Counted from the stretch's first letter, positions 26,633-41,224 are shown. The stretch: 64,000 bases of DNA from Chamaelirium japonicum (GCA_947650365.1 OX393551.1:1632001-1696000), one strand, 5' to 3'. Notes: generated from the sequence alone by a model not told the origin. Program-made: numbers and translations.

Positions 26633-29257
26633 ACGAATGTATCCATTCTAATTCATTCATACGATCCATTCTAATTCATTCATACGATCCATTCTATTTC
26701 ATTCGTACGATCCATTCTTACTCATTCATACGATTCATTCTAATTCATTTGCATGATCCATTCTAATTCATTCATACGATCCATTCTAATTCCTTCGTAC
26801 GATCCATTCTAATTCATTCGTACGATCCATTCTAATTCATTCGCACGATCCATTCTAATTCATGCATACGATCCATTCTAATTCATTACTACGATCCATT
26901 CTAATTCATTTTTACGATCCATTCTAATTCCTTCGTATGATCCATTCTAATTTATTCGCACGATCAATTCTAATTCATTCGTACGATCCATTCTAATTCA
27001 TTCGTACGATCCATTCTAATTCATTCGCACGAATGTATCCATTCTAATTCATTCGTACAATCCATTCTTACTCATTCGTAATGAATTAGAATGGATACAT
27101 TCGTGCAAAAGAATTAGAATGGATTGTATGAATGAATTAGAATGGATCGTGCAAATGAATTAGAATGGATTGTGCGAATGAATTAGAATGGATCGTACGA
27201 ATGAATTAGAATAGATCGTACGTATGAATTAGAATGGATACATTCGTGCGAATGAATTAGAATGGATCGTGCGAATGAATTAGAATGGATCGTACGAATG
27301 AATTAGAATGGATCGTACGAAAAAATTAGAATGGATACACGATCCAGATCCATTCTAATTCATTCGCACGATCCATTCTAATTCATTCGTACGATCCATT
27401 CTAATTCATTCGTACGATCCATTCTAACTCATTCGCACGATCCATTCTAATTCATTCGCACGATCCATTCTAATTCATTCGCACGATACATTCTAATTCA
27501 TTCGTACGATCCATTCTAATTCATTCGCACAATCCATTCTTACTCATTTGTACGATCCATTCTAATTCATTTGCACGAAGGTATCCATTCTAATTCATTC
27601 GTATTATCCATTCTAATTCCTTCGTACGATCCATTCTAATTCATTCGTACGATCCATTCTAATTCATTCGTACGATCCATTCTAATTCATTCATACGATC
27701 CATTCTAATTTATTCGCACGATCCATTCTAATTCATTCTTACTCAATCGTATGAATGAATTAGAGTGGATACATTCGTACAAATGAATTAGAATGGATCG
27801 TACGAATGAATTAGAATGGATACATTCGTGCGAATGAATTAGAATGGATCGTATGAATGAATTAGAATGGATCGTATGAATGAATTAGAAAGGATACATC
27901 CGAATTCATTCGTACGATCCATTCTAATTCATGCGCACAATCCACTCTAATTCATTCGTACGATCCATTCTAATTCATTCATACAATCCATTCTACTTCT
28001 TTTGCACGAATGTATCCATTCTAATTCATTCGTACGATCCATTCTAATTTATTCATACGATCCATTCTAATTCATTCTAATCCATTCTAATTCATTCGTA
28101 CGATCCATTCTAATTCATTCGCACAATCTACTCTAATTCCTTCGTACGATCCATTCTAATTCATTCGCACAATCTATTCTAATTCATTCGAACGATCCAT
28201 TCTAATTCATTCGTACGATCCATTGTAATTCATTCGTACGATCCATTCTAATTCATTCGCATGATCCATTCTAATTCATTCGCACGATCCATTCTAATTC
28301 ATTAGCATGATCCATTCTAATTCATTCGTACGATCCATTCTTACTCATTCGTACGATCCATTCTAATTCATTCGTTCGATCCATTCTAATTTATTCGTAC
28401 GATCCATTCTAATTCATTCGCACGATCCATTCTACTTCATGCATTCGATCCAATCTAATTCATTCATACGATCCATTCTAATTCATTCGCACGAATGTAT
28501 CCATTCTAATTCATTCGTACAGGTATGAATGAATTAGAATGGATCGTACGAATGTGTAAGTATGGATCGTACGAATGAATTAGAATGGATTGAATTAGAA
28601 TGAATCGTACGAATGAATTAGAATGGATCGTACAAATGAATTAGAATGGATCGTGCTAATGAATTAGAATGGATCGTACGAATGAATTAGAATGGATCGT
28701 ATTAATGAATTAGAATGGATACATTCGTGCAAAAGAATTAGAATGGATTGTATGAATGAATTAGAATGGATCGTGCGAATGAATTAGAATGGATCGTACG
28801 AATGAATCAGAATGGATCGTATGAATGAATTAGAATGGATCGTAGTAATGAATTAGAATGGATCTTACGAACGAATTAGAATGGATCGTATGAATGAATT
28901 AGAATGGATCGTACGAATGAATTAGAATGGATTGAATTAGAATGAATCGTACGAATGAATTAGAATGGATCGTACGAATGAATTAGAATGGATCGTGCTA
29001 ATGAATTAGAATGCATCGTACGAATGAATTAGAATGGATCGTATGAATGAATTAGAATAGATACATTCGTGCACAAGAATTAGAATGGATTGTATGAATG
29101 AATTAGAATGGATCATGCGAATGAATTAGAATGGATCGTACGAATGAATTAGAATGGATCGTATGAATGAATTAGAATGGATCGTAGTAATGAATTAGAA
29201 TGGATCCTACTAATGAATTAGAATAGATTGTGCGAATGAATTAGAATGGATCTGGAT
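26633..29257. repeat. Orientation mosaic, segment 12
   Basis: Blocks: R 26633-27079, F 27080-27341, R 27342-27748, F 27749-27901, R 27902-28521, F 28522-29257. Junctions: TCGCACGAATGT centre at 26621-26644, ACACGATCCAG type at 27329-27355, the CGAATTC type near 27901, and CTGGATCATGT (one base changed) at 29244-29270. No gene is visible. Confidence 0.82.
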
Positions 29258-30139
29258 CATGTATCCATTCTAATTCATTCGTACGACCCATTCTAATTCA
29301 TTCGTACGATCCATTCTAATTCATTCGCACGATCCATTCTAATTCATTCATACGATCCATTCTAATTCATTCATACAATCCATTCTAATTCTTTTGCACG
29401 AATGTATCCATTCTAATTCATTCGTTCGATCCATTCTAATTCATTCATACAATCCATTCTAATTCATTCTAATCCATTCTAATTCATTCGTACGATCCAT
29501 TCTAATTCATTCGCACAATCTATTGTAATTCATTCGTATGATCCATTCTAATTCATTCGTACGATCCATTCTATTTCATTCGTACGATCCTTTCTAATTC
29601 ATTCGCACAATCTATTCTAATTCATTCGTACGATCCATTCTAATTCATTCGTACGATCCATTCTATTTCATTCGTACGATCCATTCTAATTTATTCGCAC
29701 GATCCATTCTAATTCATTCATACGATCCATTCTAATTCATTCGTACGATCCATTCTAATTCATTCGTACGATCCATTCTAATTCATTCGCACAATCTATT
29801 CTAATTCATTCGTACGAATGTATCCACTCTAATTCATTCATACGATCCATCCTAATTCATTTGTACGAATGTATCCACTCTAATTGATTCATACGATCCA
29901 TTCTAATTCATTCGCACGAATGTATCCATTCCAATTCATTCGTACGATCCATTCTAATTCATTCGCACAATCTATTCTAATTCATTCGTACGATCAATTC
30001 TTATTCATTAGCATGATCCATTCTAATTCATTCGTACGATCTATTCTAATTCATTCGTACGATCCATTCTAATTCATTCGCACGATCCATTCTAATTCTT
30101 TCGTACAATCCATTCTATTTCATTCGCACGATCCATTCT

Positions 30140-30600
30140 AATTCATTCATACGATCCATTCTAATTCATTCGTACGATCCATTCTAATTCATTCATACGA
30201 TCCATTCTAATTCATTCGCACAATCTATTCTAATTCATTCGTACGATCCATTCTAATTCATTCGCACGATCCATTCTAATTCATTCATACGATCCATTCT
30301 AATTCATTCGTACGATCTGTTCTATTTCATTCGTACAATCCATTCTTACTCAATCGTACTATCCATTCTAATTCCTTCGTACGATCCATTCTAATTCCAT
30401 CGTACGATCCATTCTAATTCATTCGTACGATCCATTCTAATTCCTTCGTTTGATCCATTCTAATTCATTCGTACGGTATGATTCATTCTAATTCATTCGT
30501 ACGATTCATTCTAATTCAATCCATTCTATTTCATTCGTACGATCCATTCTTGCTCATTCGTGCGAATGAATTAGAATGGATCGTACGAATGAATTAGAAT
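30140..30600 (-). repeat. Direct duplication, copy 1
   Basis: Pairs with 32164-32620. GGTATG sits at 30475 and 32499, an offset of 2,024 bp, exactly 88 units of 23 bp. Shared run: CTATTTCATTCGTACAATC, CTCAATCGTACTATCC, CCTTCG units, GGTATG, CTATTTCATTCG, then a flip to F at CTCATTCGTGCGAATG or its CATGCGAATG variant. Confidence 0.85.
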
Positions 30601-31199
30601 GGATACGAATGGATCGTACGAATGAGTAAGAATGGATCGTACGAATGAAATAGAATAGATTGTACGAATGAATTAGAATGGATCATACGAATGAATTAGA
30701 ATGGATTCATTCGTGCGAATGAATTAGAATGGATCGTACGAATGAGTAAAATGGATCGTGCGAATGAATTAAAATGGATCGTACGAATGAAATAGAATGG
30801 ATTGTACGAATGAGATAGAATGGATCGTACGAATGAATTAGAATGGATACATTCATGCGAATGAATTAGAATGGATCATATGAATGAATTAGAATAGATT
30901 CATTCGTGCGAATAAATTAGAATGGATCGTACGAATGAGTAAGAATGGATCGTACGAATGAATTAGAATGGATCGTACGTATGAATTAGAATGGATTGAA
31001 TTAGAATGGATTGTACGAATGAGATAGAATGGATCGTGCGAATGAATTAGAATGGATCGTACGAATGAATTAGAATGGATTGTACGAATGAGATAGAATG
31101 GATCGTATGAATGAATTAGAATGGATACATTCGAATTCATTCGTACGATCCATTCTAATTCATTCGTACGATCCATTCTTACTCATTCGTACGATCCAT

Positions 31200-32220
31200 T
31201 CTAATTCATTCGTTCGATCCATTCAAATTCATTCGTACGATCTATTCTAATTCATTCGCACGATCCATTCTAATTCATGCATACGGTCCAATCTAATTCA
31301 ATCATGTGATCCATTCTAATTCATTCACACGAATGTATCCATTCTAATTCATTCGTACGATCCATTCTAATTCATTCGCACGATCCATTCTAATTCATTC
31401 ATACAATCCATTCTAATTCTTTTGCACGAATGTATCCATTCTAATTCATTCGTTTGATCCATTCTAATTCATTCGTACGATCCATTCTAATTCATTCGCA
31501 CGATCCATTCTAATTCATGCATACGATCCAATCTAATTCATTCATACGATCCATTCTAATTCATTCGCACGAATGTATCCATTCTAATTCATTCGTACGA
31601 TCCATTCTAATTTATTCGTACAATCTATTCTAATTCATTCATACGATCCATTCTAATTTATTCGCACGATCCATTCTAATTCCTTCATATGATCCATTCT
31701 AATTCATTCGTACGGTATGATTCATTCTAATTCATTCGTACGATTCATTCTAATTCAATCCATTCTAATTCATTCGTACGATCCATTCTAATTCATTCGT
31801 ACGATCCATTCTAATTCATTCGTACGATCCATTCTAATTCATTCGTACGATTCATTCTAATTCAATCCATTCTAATTCATTCGTACGATCCATTCTTACT
31901 CATTCGTACGATCCATTCTAATTCATTCGCACGAATGAATCCATTCTAATTCATTCGTATGATCCATTCTAATTCATTCTAAGTCATTCGTACGATCCAT
32001 TCTATCTCATTCGTACAATCCATTCTATTTCATTCGTACGATCCATTCTAATTCATTCGCACGATCCATTCTAATTCATTCACATGATCCATTCTAATTC
32101 ATTTGTACGATCGATTCTAATTCATTCATACGATCCATTCTAATTTATTCGCACGATCCATTCTAATTCATTCATACGATCCATTCTAATTCATTCATAT
32201 GATCCATTCTAATTCATAAG
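31200..32220 (-). repeat. Three-copy segment, copy 1
   Basis: Related to 44840-45895 and 47440-48295. Markers in order: CGTTCGATCC, CATGCATACGGTCCAATC, TTTTGCACGAATG (31420), a second CATGCATACGATCCAATC, GGTATGATTC, GAATGAATCC, CTAAGTCATTCG and CTATCTCATTCG. All are in R orientation. Confidence 0.85.
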
Positions 32221-32620
32221 TACGATCAATTCTAATTCATTCGCACAATCTATTCTAATTCATTCGTACGATCCATTTAATTCATTCGCACGATCCATTC
32301 TAATTCATTCATACGATCCATACTAATTCATTCGTACGATCTATTCTATTTCATTCGTACAATCTATTCTTACTCAATCGTACTATCCATTCTAATTCCT
32401 TCGTACGATCCATTCTAATTCATTCGTACGATCCATTCTAATTCATTCGGACGATCCATTCTAATTCCTTCGTATGATCCATTCTAATTCATTCGTACGG
32501 TATGACTCATTCTAATTCATTCGTACGATTCATTCTAATTCAATCCATTCTATTTCATTCGTACGATCCATTCTTACTCATTCATGCGAATGAATTAGAA
32601 TGGATCGTACGAATGAATTA
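32164..32620 (-). repeat. Direct duplication, copy 2
   Basis: Copy of 30140-30600. A second link joins the same regions: 31077-31220 and 32697-32870 both run GTACGAATGAGATAG, GATACATTCGAATTC and CGTTCGATCC. The whole 30.1-32.9 kb stretch is therefore probably a rearranged duplication. Confidence 0.83.
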
Positions 32621-35600
32621 GAATGGATCGTACGAATGAATTAGAATGGATTCATTCGTGCGAATGAATTAGAATGGATCATACGAATGAATTAGAATGG
32701 ATTGTACGAATGAGATAGAATGGATCGTATGAATGAATTAGAATGGATACATTCGAATTCATTCGTACGATCCGTTCTAATTCATTCGTACGATCCATTC
32801 TAATTCATTCGTACGATCCATTCTTATTCATTCGTACGATCCATTCTAATTCATTCGTTCGATCCATTCGTATCCATTCTAATTCATTCGTACGATCCAT
32901 TCTAATTCATTCGCACGATTCATTCTAATTAAATCAATTCTAATTCATTCGTACGATCCATTCTTACTCATTCAAACGATCCATTCTAATTCATTCGCAC
33001 AATCCATTCTAATTCTATCCATTCTAATTCATTCGTACGATCCATTCTTACTCATTCGTACAATCCATTCTAATTCGTTCGCACAATCCATTCTAATTCA
33101 TTTGCACGAAGGTATCCATTCTAATTCATTCGTACTAACCATTCTAATTCCTTCGTACGATCCATTATGAATGAATTAGAATGGATCGTGTGAATGAATT
33201 AGAATGGATCGTGCGAATGAAATAGAATGGATTCGCACGAATGTATCTATTCTAATTCATTCGTACGATCCATTCTATCTCATTCGTACAATCCATTCTA
33301 TTTCATTCGTACGATCCATTCTAATTCATTCATACGATCCATTCTAATTTATTCACACGATCCATTCTAATTCATTCATACGATCCATTCTAATTCATTC
33401 ATATGATCTATTCTAATTCATTCGCACGATCCATTCTAATTCATTCGTACGATCCATTCTAATTCATTCGCACGATCCAGTCTAATTCATTCGCACGATC
33501 CATTCTAATTCAATCCATTCTAATTCATTCCATTCTAATTCATTCACACAATCCATTCGCATTCACTCAAACGATCCATTCTAATTCATTCATTCAATCC
33601 ATTCTAATTCATTCATACGATCCATTCTAATACATTCGTACGATCCATTCTAATTCATTCATACAATCTATTCTAACTCATTCGTAGGATCGTGCGAATG
33701 AATTAGAATGGATCGTGCGAATGAGTTAGAATGGATCGTACGAATGAATTAGAATGGATCGTACGAATGAATTAGAAAGGATACATTCGTACAAATGAAT
33801 TAGAATGGATCGTACGAATGAATTAGAGTGGATACATTCGTACAAATGAATTAGAATGGAACGTACGAATGAATTAGAATGGATCGTACGAATGAATTAG
33901 AATGGATCGTACAAATGAATTTGAATGGATTCAATTAGAATGAATCGTACGAATGAATTAGAATGAATCATACCGTACGAATGAATTAGAATGGATCATA
34001 CGAAGGAATTAGAATGGATACATTCGCACGAAGGAATTAGAATGGATCGTACGAAGGAATTAGAATGGATAGTACGAATGAAGTAGAATGGATACCTTCG
34101 TGCAAATGAATTAGAATGGATCGTACAAATGAGTAAGAATGGATCGTACGAATGAATTAGAATAGATTGTACGAATGAATTAGAATGGATCTTACGAATG
34201 AATTAGAATGGAACGTATAGATTGTGCGAATGAATTAGAATGGATCGTACGAATGAATTAGAATGGATCGTACGAATGAATTAGAATGGATCGTGCGAAT
34301 GAATTAGAATGGATCACACGAATATATCCATTCTAATTCATTTATACGATCCATTCTAATTCATTCGTACGATCCATTCTTACTCATTCGTACGATCCAT
34401 TCTAATTCATTCACACGAATGAATCCATTCTAATTCATTCGTATGATCCATTCTAATTCATTCGCATGAATGTATCCATTCTAATTCATTCGTACAATCC
34501 ATTCTAATTCATTAATACGATCCAATCTAATTCATTCGTACGATCCATTCTAATCCATTCGTATTCATTCGCATGGATTGAATTAGAATGGATCGTACGA
34601 ATGAATTAGAATGGATCGTACGAATGAGTAAGAATGGATCGTGCGAATGAATTAGAATGGATACATTCGTGCGAATCCATTCTATTTTATTCGTACGATC
34701 CATTCTAATTCATTCGCACGATCCATTCTAATTCATTCATACGATCCATTCTACTTCATTCGTATGATCAATTCTAATTCATTCGTACGAGATGATTCAT
34801 TCTAATTCATTCGTACGATTCATTCTAATTCAATCCATTCTAATTCATTCGTACGATCCATTCTAATTCATTCGTACGATCCATTCTAATTCCTTCGTAC
34901 GATCCATTCTAATTCATTCGTACGATCCATTCTAATTCATTCGTACAATCCATTCTAATTCATTCGTGCGATCCATTCTAATTCCTTCGTACGATCCATT
35001 TTAATTCGTTCGCACGATCCATTCTAATTCATTCATACGATCCATTCTAATTTATTCGCACGATCCATTCTAATTCATTCATACGATCCATTCTAATTCA
35101 TTCATATGATCCATTCTAATTCATTCGCATGATCCATTCTAATTCATTCGTACGATCCATTCTAATTCATGCATACGATCCATTCTAATTCATTCGTACG
35201 ATCCATTCTAATTCTTTTGCATGAATGAATTAGAATGGATCCTACGAATGAATTAGAATAGCGTGCGAATGAATTAGAATGGATCGTACGAATGAATTAG
35301 AATGGATCGTACAAATGAATTAGAATAGATTGTGCGAATGAATTAGAATAGATTGTGCGCATGAATTAGAATGGATCGTATGAATGAATTAGCATGGATC
35401 GTACGAATGAATTAGAATGGATCGTACGAATGAATTAGAATGGATCGTATGAATGAATTAGAATGGATCGTAGTAATGAATTAGAATGGATCCTACGAAT
35501 GAATTAGAATAGCGTGCGAATGAATTAGAATGGATCGTACGAATGAATTAGAATGGATCGTATGAATGAATTAGAATAGATTGTACGAATGAAATAGAAT

Positions 35601-35808
35601 AGATCGTACGAATGAAATAGAATGGATTCGTATGAATGAATTAGAATGGATCGTGCGAATGAATTAGAATGGATCGTACTTATGAATTAGAATGGATCGT
35701 ACGAATGAATTAGAATGGATCCTACGAATGAATTAGAATAGCGTGCGAATGAATTAGAATGGATCGTACGAATGAATTAGAATGGATCGTATGAATGAAT
35801 TAGAATAG
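32584..35808. repeat. Orientation mosaic, segment 14
   Basis: Blocks: F 32584-32755, R 32756-33166, F 33167-33236, R 33237-33686, F 33687-34318, R 34319-34571, F 34572-34670, R 34671-35222, F 35223-35808. In the last block a unit shortened to GAATAGCGTGCGAATG occurs three times (about 35255, 35510 and 35745) with the same neighbours, a local tandem amplification about 240-250 bp apart. Confidence 0.82.
33430..34970 (+). repeat. 1.5-kb direct duplication, copy 1
   Basis: Pairs with 38590-40130 at an offset of 5,158 bp, unchanged between the CGTAGGATCG flip (33683 and 38841) and the GTATTCATTCGCATGG flip (34561 and 39719). Shared private features include CATTCCATTC, GAACGTATAGATTGTGCG and ACATTCGCACGAAGG or its one-base variant. 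Confidence 0.9.
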
Positions 35809-38490
35809 ATCCATTCTTACTCATTCGTACGATCCATTCGTATCCATTCTAATTCATTCGTACGATCTATTCTAATTCATTCGTACAATCCATTCTAATT
35901 CATTAATACGATCCAATCTAATTCATTCGTACGATCCATTTTAATTCATTTGTACGATCCATTCTAATTCCTTCGTACGATCCATTCTAATTCATTCGTA
36001 CGATACATTCTAATTCCTTCGTACGATCCATTCTAATTCATTCGCACAATCGATTCTAATTCATTCGTACGATCCATTCTATCTCATTCGTACAAATTCA
36101 TTCTATTTCATTCGTATGATCCATTCTAATTCATTCGCACGATCCATTCTAATTCATTCGCACGATCCATTCTAATTCATTCATAATGGATCGTACGAAG
36201 GAATTAGAATGGATAGTACGAATGAATTAGAATGGATACCTTCGTGCAAATAAATTAGAATGGATTGTGCGAATGAATTAGAATGGATCATACGAATGAG
36301 TAAGAATGGATCGTACGAATGAATTAGAATGGATTGAATTAGAATGGATTGTGGGAATGAATTAGAATGGATCGTACGAATGAATAAGAATGGATCGTAC
36401 GAATGAATTAGAATGGATTGAATTAGAATGAATCATGCGAATGAATTAGAATGGATCGTACGAATGAATTAGAATGGATACGAATGAATCAGAATGGATC
36501 GTATGAATGAATTAGAATGGATCGTGCGAATGAATTAGACTGGATCGTGCGAATAAATTAGGATGGATCGTACGAATGAATTAGAATGGATCGTGCGAAT
36601 GAATTAGAATGGATCATATGAATGAATTAGAATGGATCGTATGAATGAATTAGAATGGATCGTGCGAAAAAATTAGAATGGATCGTATGAATGAATTAGA
36701 ATGGACCATACGAATAAAATAGAATGGATTGTACAAATGAGATAGAATGGATCATACGAATGAATTAGAATGGATACATTCGTGCGAATCCATTCTATTT
36801 CATTCGTATGATCCATTCTAATTCATTCGCACGATCCATTCTAATTCATTCATACGATCCATTCTAATTCATTCGTACGATCCATTCTAATTCATTCGCA
36901 CAATCTATTCTAATTCATTCATACGATCCATTCTAATTCATTCATTGTATCCAATCTAATTCATTCGTACGATCCATTCTAATTCATTCGTACGATCCAT
37001 TCTAATTCATTCGTACGATCCATTCTAATTCATTCGCACAATCTATTCTAATTCATTCGAACGATCCATTCTAAGTCATTCGTACGATCCATTCTAATTC
37101 ATTCGTACGATCCATTCTAATTCATTCGCACGATCCATTCTATTTCATTCGTACGATCCATTCTAATTTATTCGCACGATCCATTCTAATTCATTCATAC
37201 GATTCATTCTAATTCAATCCATTCTAATTCATTCGTAGGATCCATTCTAATTCATTCATACGATCCATTCTAATTCATTCGTACGGTATGATTCATTCTA
37301 ATTCATTCGTACGATTCATTCTAATTCAATCCATTCTAATTCATTCGTACGATCCATTCTAATACATTCGTACGATCCATTCTAATTCATTCATACGATC
37401 CATTCGTATCCATTCTAATTCATTCGTACGATCTATTCTAATTCATTCGTATGATCCATTCTAATTCATTAATACGATCCAATCTAATTCATTCATACGA
37501 TCTATTCTAATTCATTCGCACGAATATATCCTTTCTAATTCATTCGTACGATCCATTCTAATTCATTCGCACGAATATATCCTTTCTTATTCATTCGTAT
37601 GGATCGTACGAAGGAATTAGAATGGATCGTACGAATGAAATAGAATGGATTGTGCGAATGAATTAGAATGGATCGTACGAATGAAATAGAATGGATCGTG
37701 CGAATGAATTAGAATGGATCGTACGAATGAATTAGAATGGATCGTACGAATGACTTAGAATTGATCATTCGAATGAATTAGAATAGATTGTGCGAATGAA
37801 TTAGAATGGATCGTACGAATGAATTAGAAACGATACATTCGTGCGAATGAATTAGAATGGATCGTATGAGTGTGAATGAATTAGAATGGATTGTGCGAAT
37901 GAATTAGAATGGATCGTACGAATGAATTAGAATGGATCGTACGAATGAATTAGAATGGATACATTCGTGCAAAAGAATTAGAATGGATTGTATGAATGAA
38001 TTAGAATGGATCGTGCGAATAAATTAGAATGGATCGTATGAATGAATTAGAATAGATCATGCGAATGAATTAGAATGGATCATACGAATGAATTAGAATG
38101 GATTGTGCGAATGAATTAGAATGGATCATACGATTGAATTAGAATGGATCGTACGAAGGAATTAGAATGGATCATGCGAATGAATTAGAATAGATCATAC
38201 GAATGAATTAGAATGGATCGTACGAATGAATTAGAATGGATACATTCGTGCAAAAGAATTAGAATGGATTGTATGAATGAATTAGAATGGATCGTTTGAG
38301 TGAATGCGAATGGATCGTGCGAATGAATTAGAATGGAATGAATTAGAATGGATTGAATTAGAATGAATCGTACGAATGAATTAGAATGGATCGTACGAAT
38401 GAATTAGAATGTATCGTACGAATGAAATAGAATGGATCGTATGAATGAAATAGAATGGATCGTATGAATGAATTAGAATGGATACATTCG
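35809..38490. repeat. Orientation mosaic, segment 15
   Basis: R 35809-36184, F 36185-36783, R 36784-37598, F 37599-38490. F-to-R edges at 36772-36795 and 38480-38503 both have the ACATTCGTGCGA centre. The R block ends with two copies of an ACGAATATATCC-type unit just before the flip near 37598. No gene is visible. Confidence 0.84.
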
Positions 38491-38589
38491 TGCGAATCCA
38501 TTCTATTTCATTCGTACGATCCATTCTAATTCATTCGCACGATCCATTCTAATTCATTCATACGATCCATTCTAATTCCTTCGTACGAT

Positions 38590-40130
38590 CCATTCTAATT
38601 CATTCGTATGATCCATTCTAATTCATTCGCACGATCCATTCTAATTCATTCGTATGATTCATTCTAATCAATCCATTCTAATTCATTCCATTCTAATTCA
38701 TTCACACGATCCATTCGTATTCACTCAAACGATCCATTCTAATTCATTCATACAATCCATTCTAATTCATTCATACGATCCATTCTAATTCATTCGTACG
38801 ATCCATTCTAATTCATTCATACAATCTATTCTAACTCATTCGTAGGATCGTGCGAATGAATTAGAATGGATCGTGCAAAAGTGTTAGAATGGATCGTACG
38901 AATGAATTAGAATGGATCGTACGAATGAATTAGAATGGATCGTACGAATGAATTAGAAAGGATACATTCGTACGAATGAATTAGAATGGATCATACGAAT
39001 GAATTAGAGTGGATACATTCGTACAAATGAATTAGAATGGATCGTACGAATGAATTAGAATAGATCGTACGAATGAATTAGAATGGATCGTACGAATGAA
39101 TTAGAATGGATTGAATTAGAATGAATCGTACGAATGAATTAGAATGAATCATACCGTATGAATGAATTAGAATGGATCATACGAAGGAATTAGAATGGAT
39201 ACATTCGCATGAAGGAATTAGAATGGATCGTACGAAGGAATTAGAATGGATAGTACGAAAAAAGTAGAATGGATACCTTCATGCAAATGAATTAGAATGG
39301 ATCGTACGAATGAGTAAGAATGGATCGTACGAATGAATTAGAATGGATCGTACGAATGAATTCGAATGGAACGTATAGATTGTGCGAATGAATTAGAAAG
39401 GATCGTACGAATGAATTAGAATGGATCGTACGAATGAATTAGAATGGATCATGCGAATGAATTAGAATGGATCGCACGAATGTATTCATTCTAATTCATT
39501 CATACGATCTATTCTAATTCATTCGTACGATCCATTCTTACTCATTCGTACGATCCATTCTAATTCATTCGCACGAATGAATCCATTCGAATTCATTCGT
39601 ATGATCCATTCTAATTCATTCGCATGAATGTATCCATTCTAATTCATTCGTACGATCCATTCTAATTCATTAATACGATCCAATCTAATTCATTCGTATG
39701 ATCCATTCTAATCCATTCGTATTCATTCGCATGGATTGAATTAGAATGGATCGTACGAATGAATTAGAATGGATCGCACGAATGAATTAGAATGGATCGT
39801 ACGAATGAGTAAGAATGGATCGTGCGAATGAATTAGAATGGATACATTCGTGCGAATCCATTCTATTTCATTCGTACGATCCATTCTAATTCATTCGCAT
39901 GATCCATTCTAATTCATTCATACGATCCATTCTATTTCATTCGTATGATCCATTCTAATTCATTCGTATGGTATGATTCATTCAAATTCATTCGTACGAT
40001 TCATTCTAATTCAATCCATTCTAATTCATTCGTACGATCCATTCTAATTCCTTCGTACGATCCATTCTAATTCATTCGTACGATCCATTCTAATTCATTC
40101 GTACAATCCATTCTAATTCATTCGTGCGAA
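38590..40130 (+). repeat. 1.5-kb direct duplication, copy 2
   Basis: Copy of 33430-34970 with scattered substitutions (for example GAAAAAAGTAG at about 39258 against GAATGAAGTAG) and at least one extra unit near 39770. At about 40127 this copy flips to F (TTCGTGCGAATGG), whereas the partner continues as R (TTCGTGCGATCC). That point marks the duplication end. Confidence 0.88.
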
Positions 40131-40650
40131 TGGATTAGAATGGATAGTACGAATGAATTAGAATGGATACCTTCGTGCAAATGAATTAGAATGGATCGTA
40201 CGAATGAATTAGAATGGATCGTATGAATGAATTAGAATGGATCGTGCGAATGAATTAGAATCGATCGTACAAATGAATTAGAATGGATCGTACGAAGGAA
40301 TTAGAATGGATCGTATGAATGAATTAGAATGGATCGTGCGAATGAATTAGAATGGATCGTACGAATGAATTAGAATGGATCATGCGAATGAATTAGAATG
40401 GATCGTACGAATGAATTAGAATGGATCGTGCGAATGAATTAGAATAGATCATACGAATGAATTAGAATGGATCGTACGAATGAATTAGAATGGATTGAAT
40501 TAGAATGGATCGTACGAATGAATTCGAATGTATACATTCTAATTCAATCGTATGATCCATTCTATCTCATTCGCACGATACATTCGTACGAATGAATTAG
40601 AATGGATCGTGCGAATGAATTAGAATGGATCGTACGAATGAATTAGAATG

Positions 40651-41170
40651 GATTTTACGAATGAGATAGAATGGATCATATTCTAATTCAATCCATTCTA
40701 ATTCATTTGTACGATCCATTCTAATTCATTCGTATGATCTATTCTAATTCATTCGCACGATCCATTCTAATTCATTCATACGATCCATTCTAATTCATTC
40801 GCATGATCCATTCTAATTCATTCGTACGATCCGTTCTAATTTATTCGCATGATCCATTCTAATTCATTCATACGATCCATTCTAATTCATTCATACGATC
40901 CATTCTAATTAGAATGGATTTTACGAATGAGATAGAATGGATCCATTCTAATTCAATCCATTCTAATTCATTCGTACGATCCATTCTAATTCGTTCGTAT
41001 GATCTATTCTAATTCATTCGCACGATCCATTCTAATTCATTCATACGATCCATTCTAATTCATTCGCATGATCCATTCTAATTCATTCGTACGATCCGTT
41101 CTAATTTATTCACACGATCCATTCTAATTCATTCATACGATCCATTCTAATTCATTCATATGATCCATTC
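40651..41170. repeat. 266-bp tandem duplication including a flip
   Basis: GATTTTACGAATGAGATAG occurs at 40651 and 40917 and is followed in both by an abrupt change to R (TTCTAATTCAATCC), a GTATGATCTATTC unit and a GATCCGTTC unit (40828 and 41093). The copies are 265-266 bp apart. The boundary between them is the palindrome CATTCTAATTAGAATG. Confidence 0.88.
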
Positions 41171-41224
41171 TAATTCATTCGCACGATCCATTCTTACTCA
41201 TTCGTACGATCCATTCTAATTCAT

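Larger units (their letters stand above)
29258..32583. repeat. R-F-R segment
   Basis: R 29258-30557, F 30558-31132, R 31133-32583. The F block opens at CTCATTCGTGCGAATG and closes at the CGAATTC junction. The two R arms share a copy of 30140-30600 at 32164-32620. The R arm also carries the first copy of the three-copy segment that recurs at 44.8 and 47.4 kb. No gene is visible. Confidence 0.85.
38491..41224. repeat. Finely shuffled mosaic, segment 16
   Basis: Blocks: R 38491-38846, F 38847-39480, R 39481-39732, F 39733-39851, R 39852-40127, F 40128-40525, R 40526-40583, F 40584-40678, R 40679-40911, F 40912-40940, R 40941-41224. The first 1.5 kb copies 33430-34970. The last part contains a 266-bp tandem duplication starting near 40651. 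No gene is visible. Confidence 0.83.

Noticed and set aside
29884..30072. ORF of 62 codons, plus strand
   Set aside because: Satellite translation; one of several chance openings where TAA became TTA or TAT.
30889..31176. Longest ORF, 95 codons, minus strand
   Set aside because: It crosses an orientation flip at about 31132, so part is read from F and part from R units. That is expected of a chance frame and not of a gene.
32743..32928. ORF of 61 codons, plus strand
   Set aside because: Repeat-derived cyclic peptide beginning at a GAATTC flip junction; no independent coding signal.
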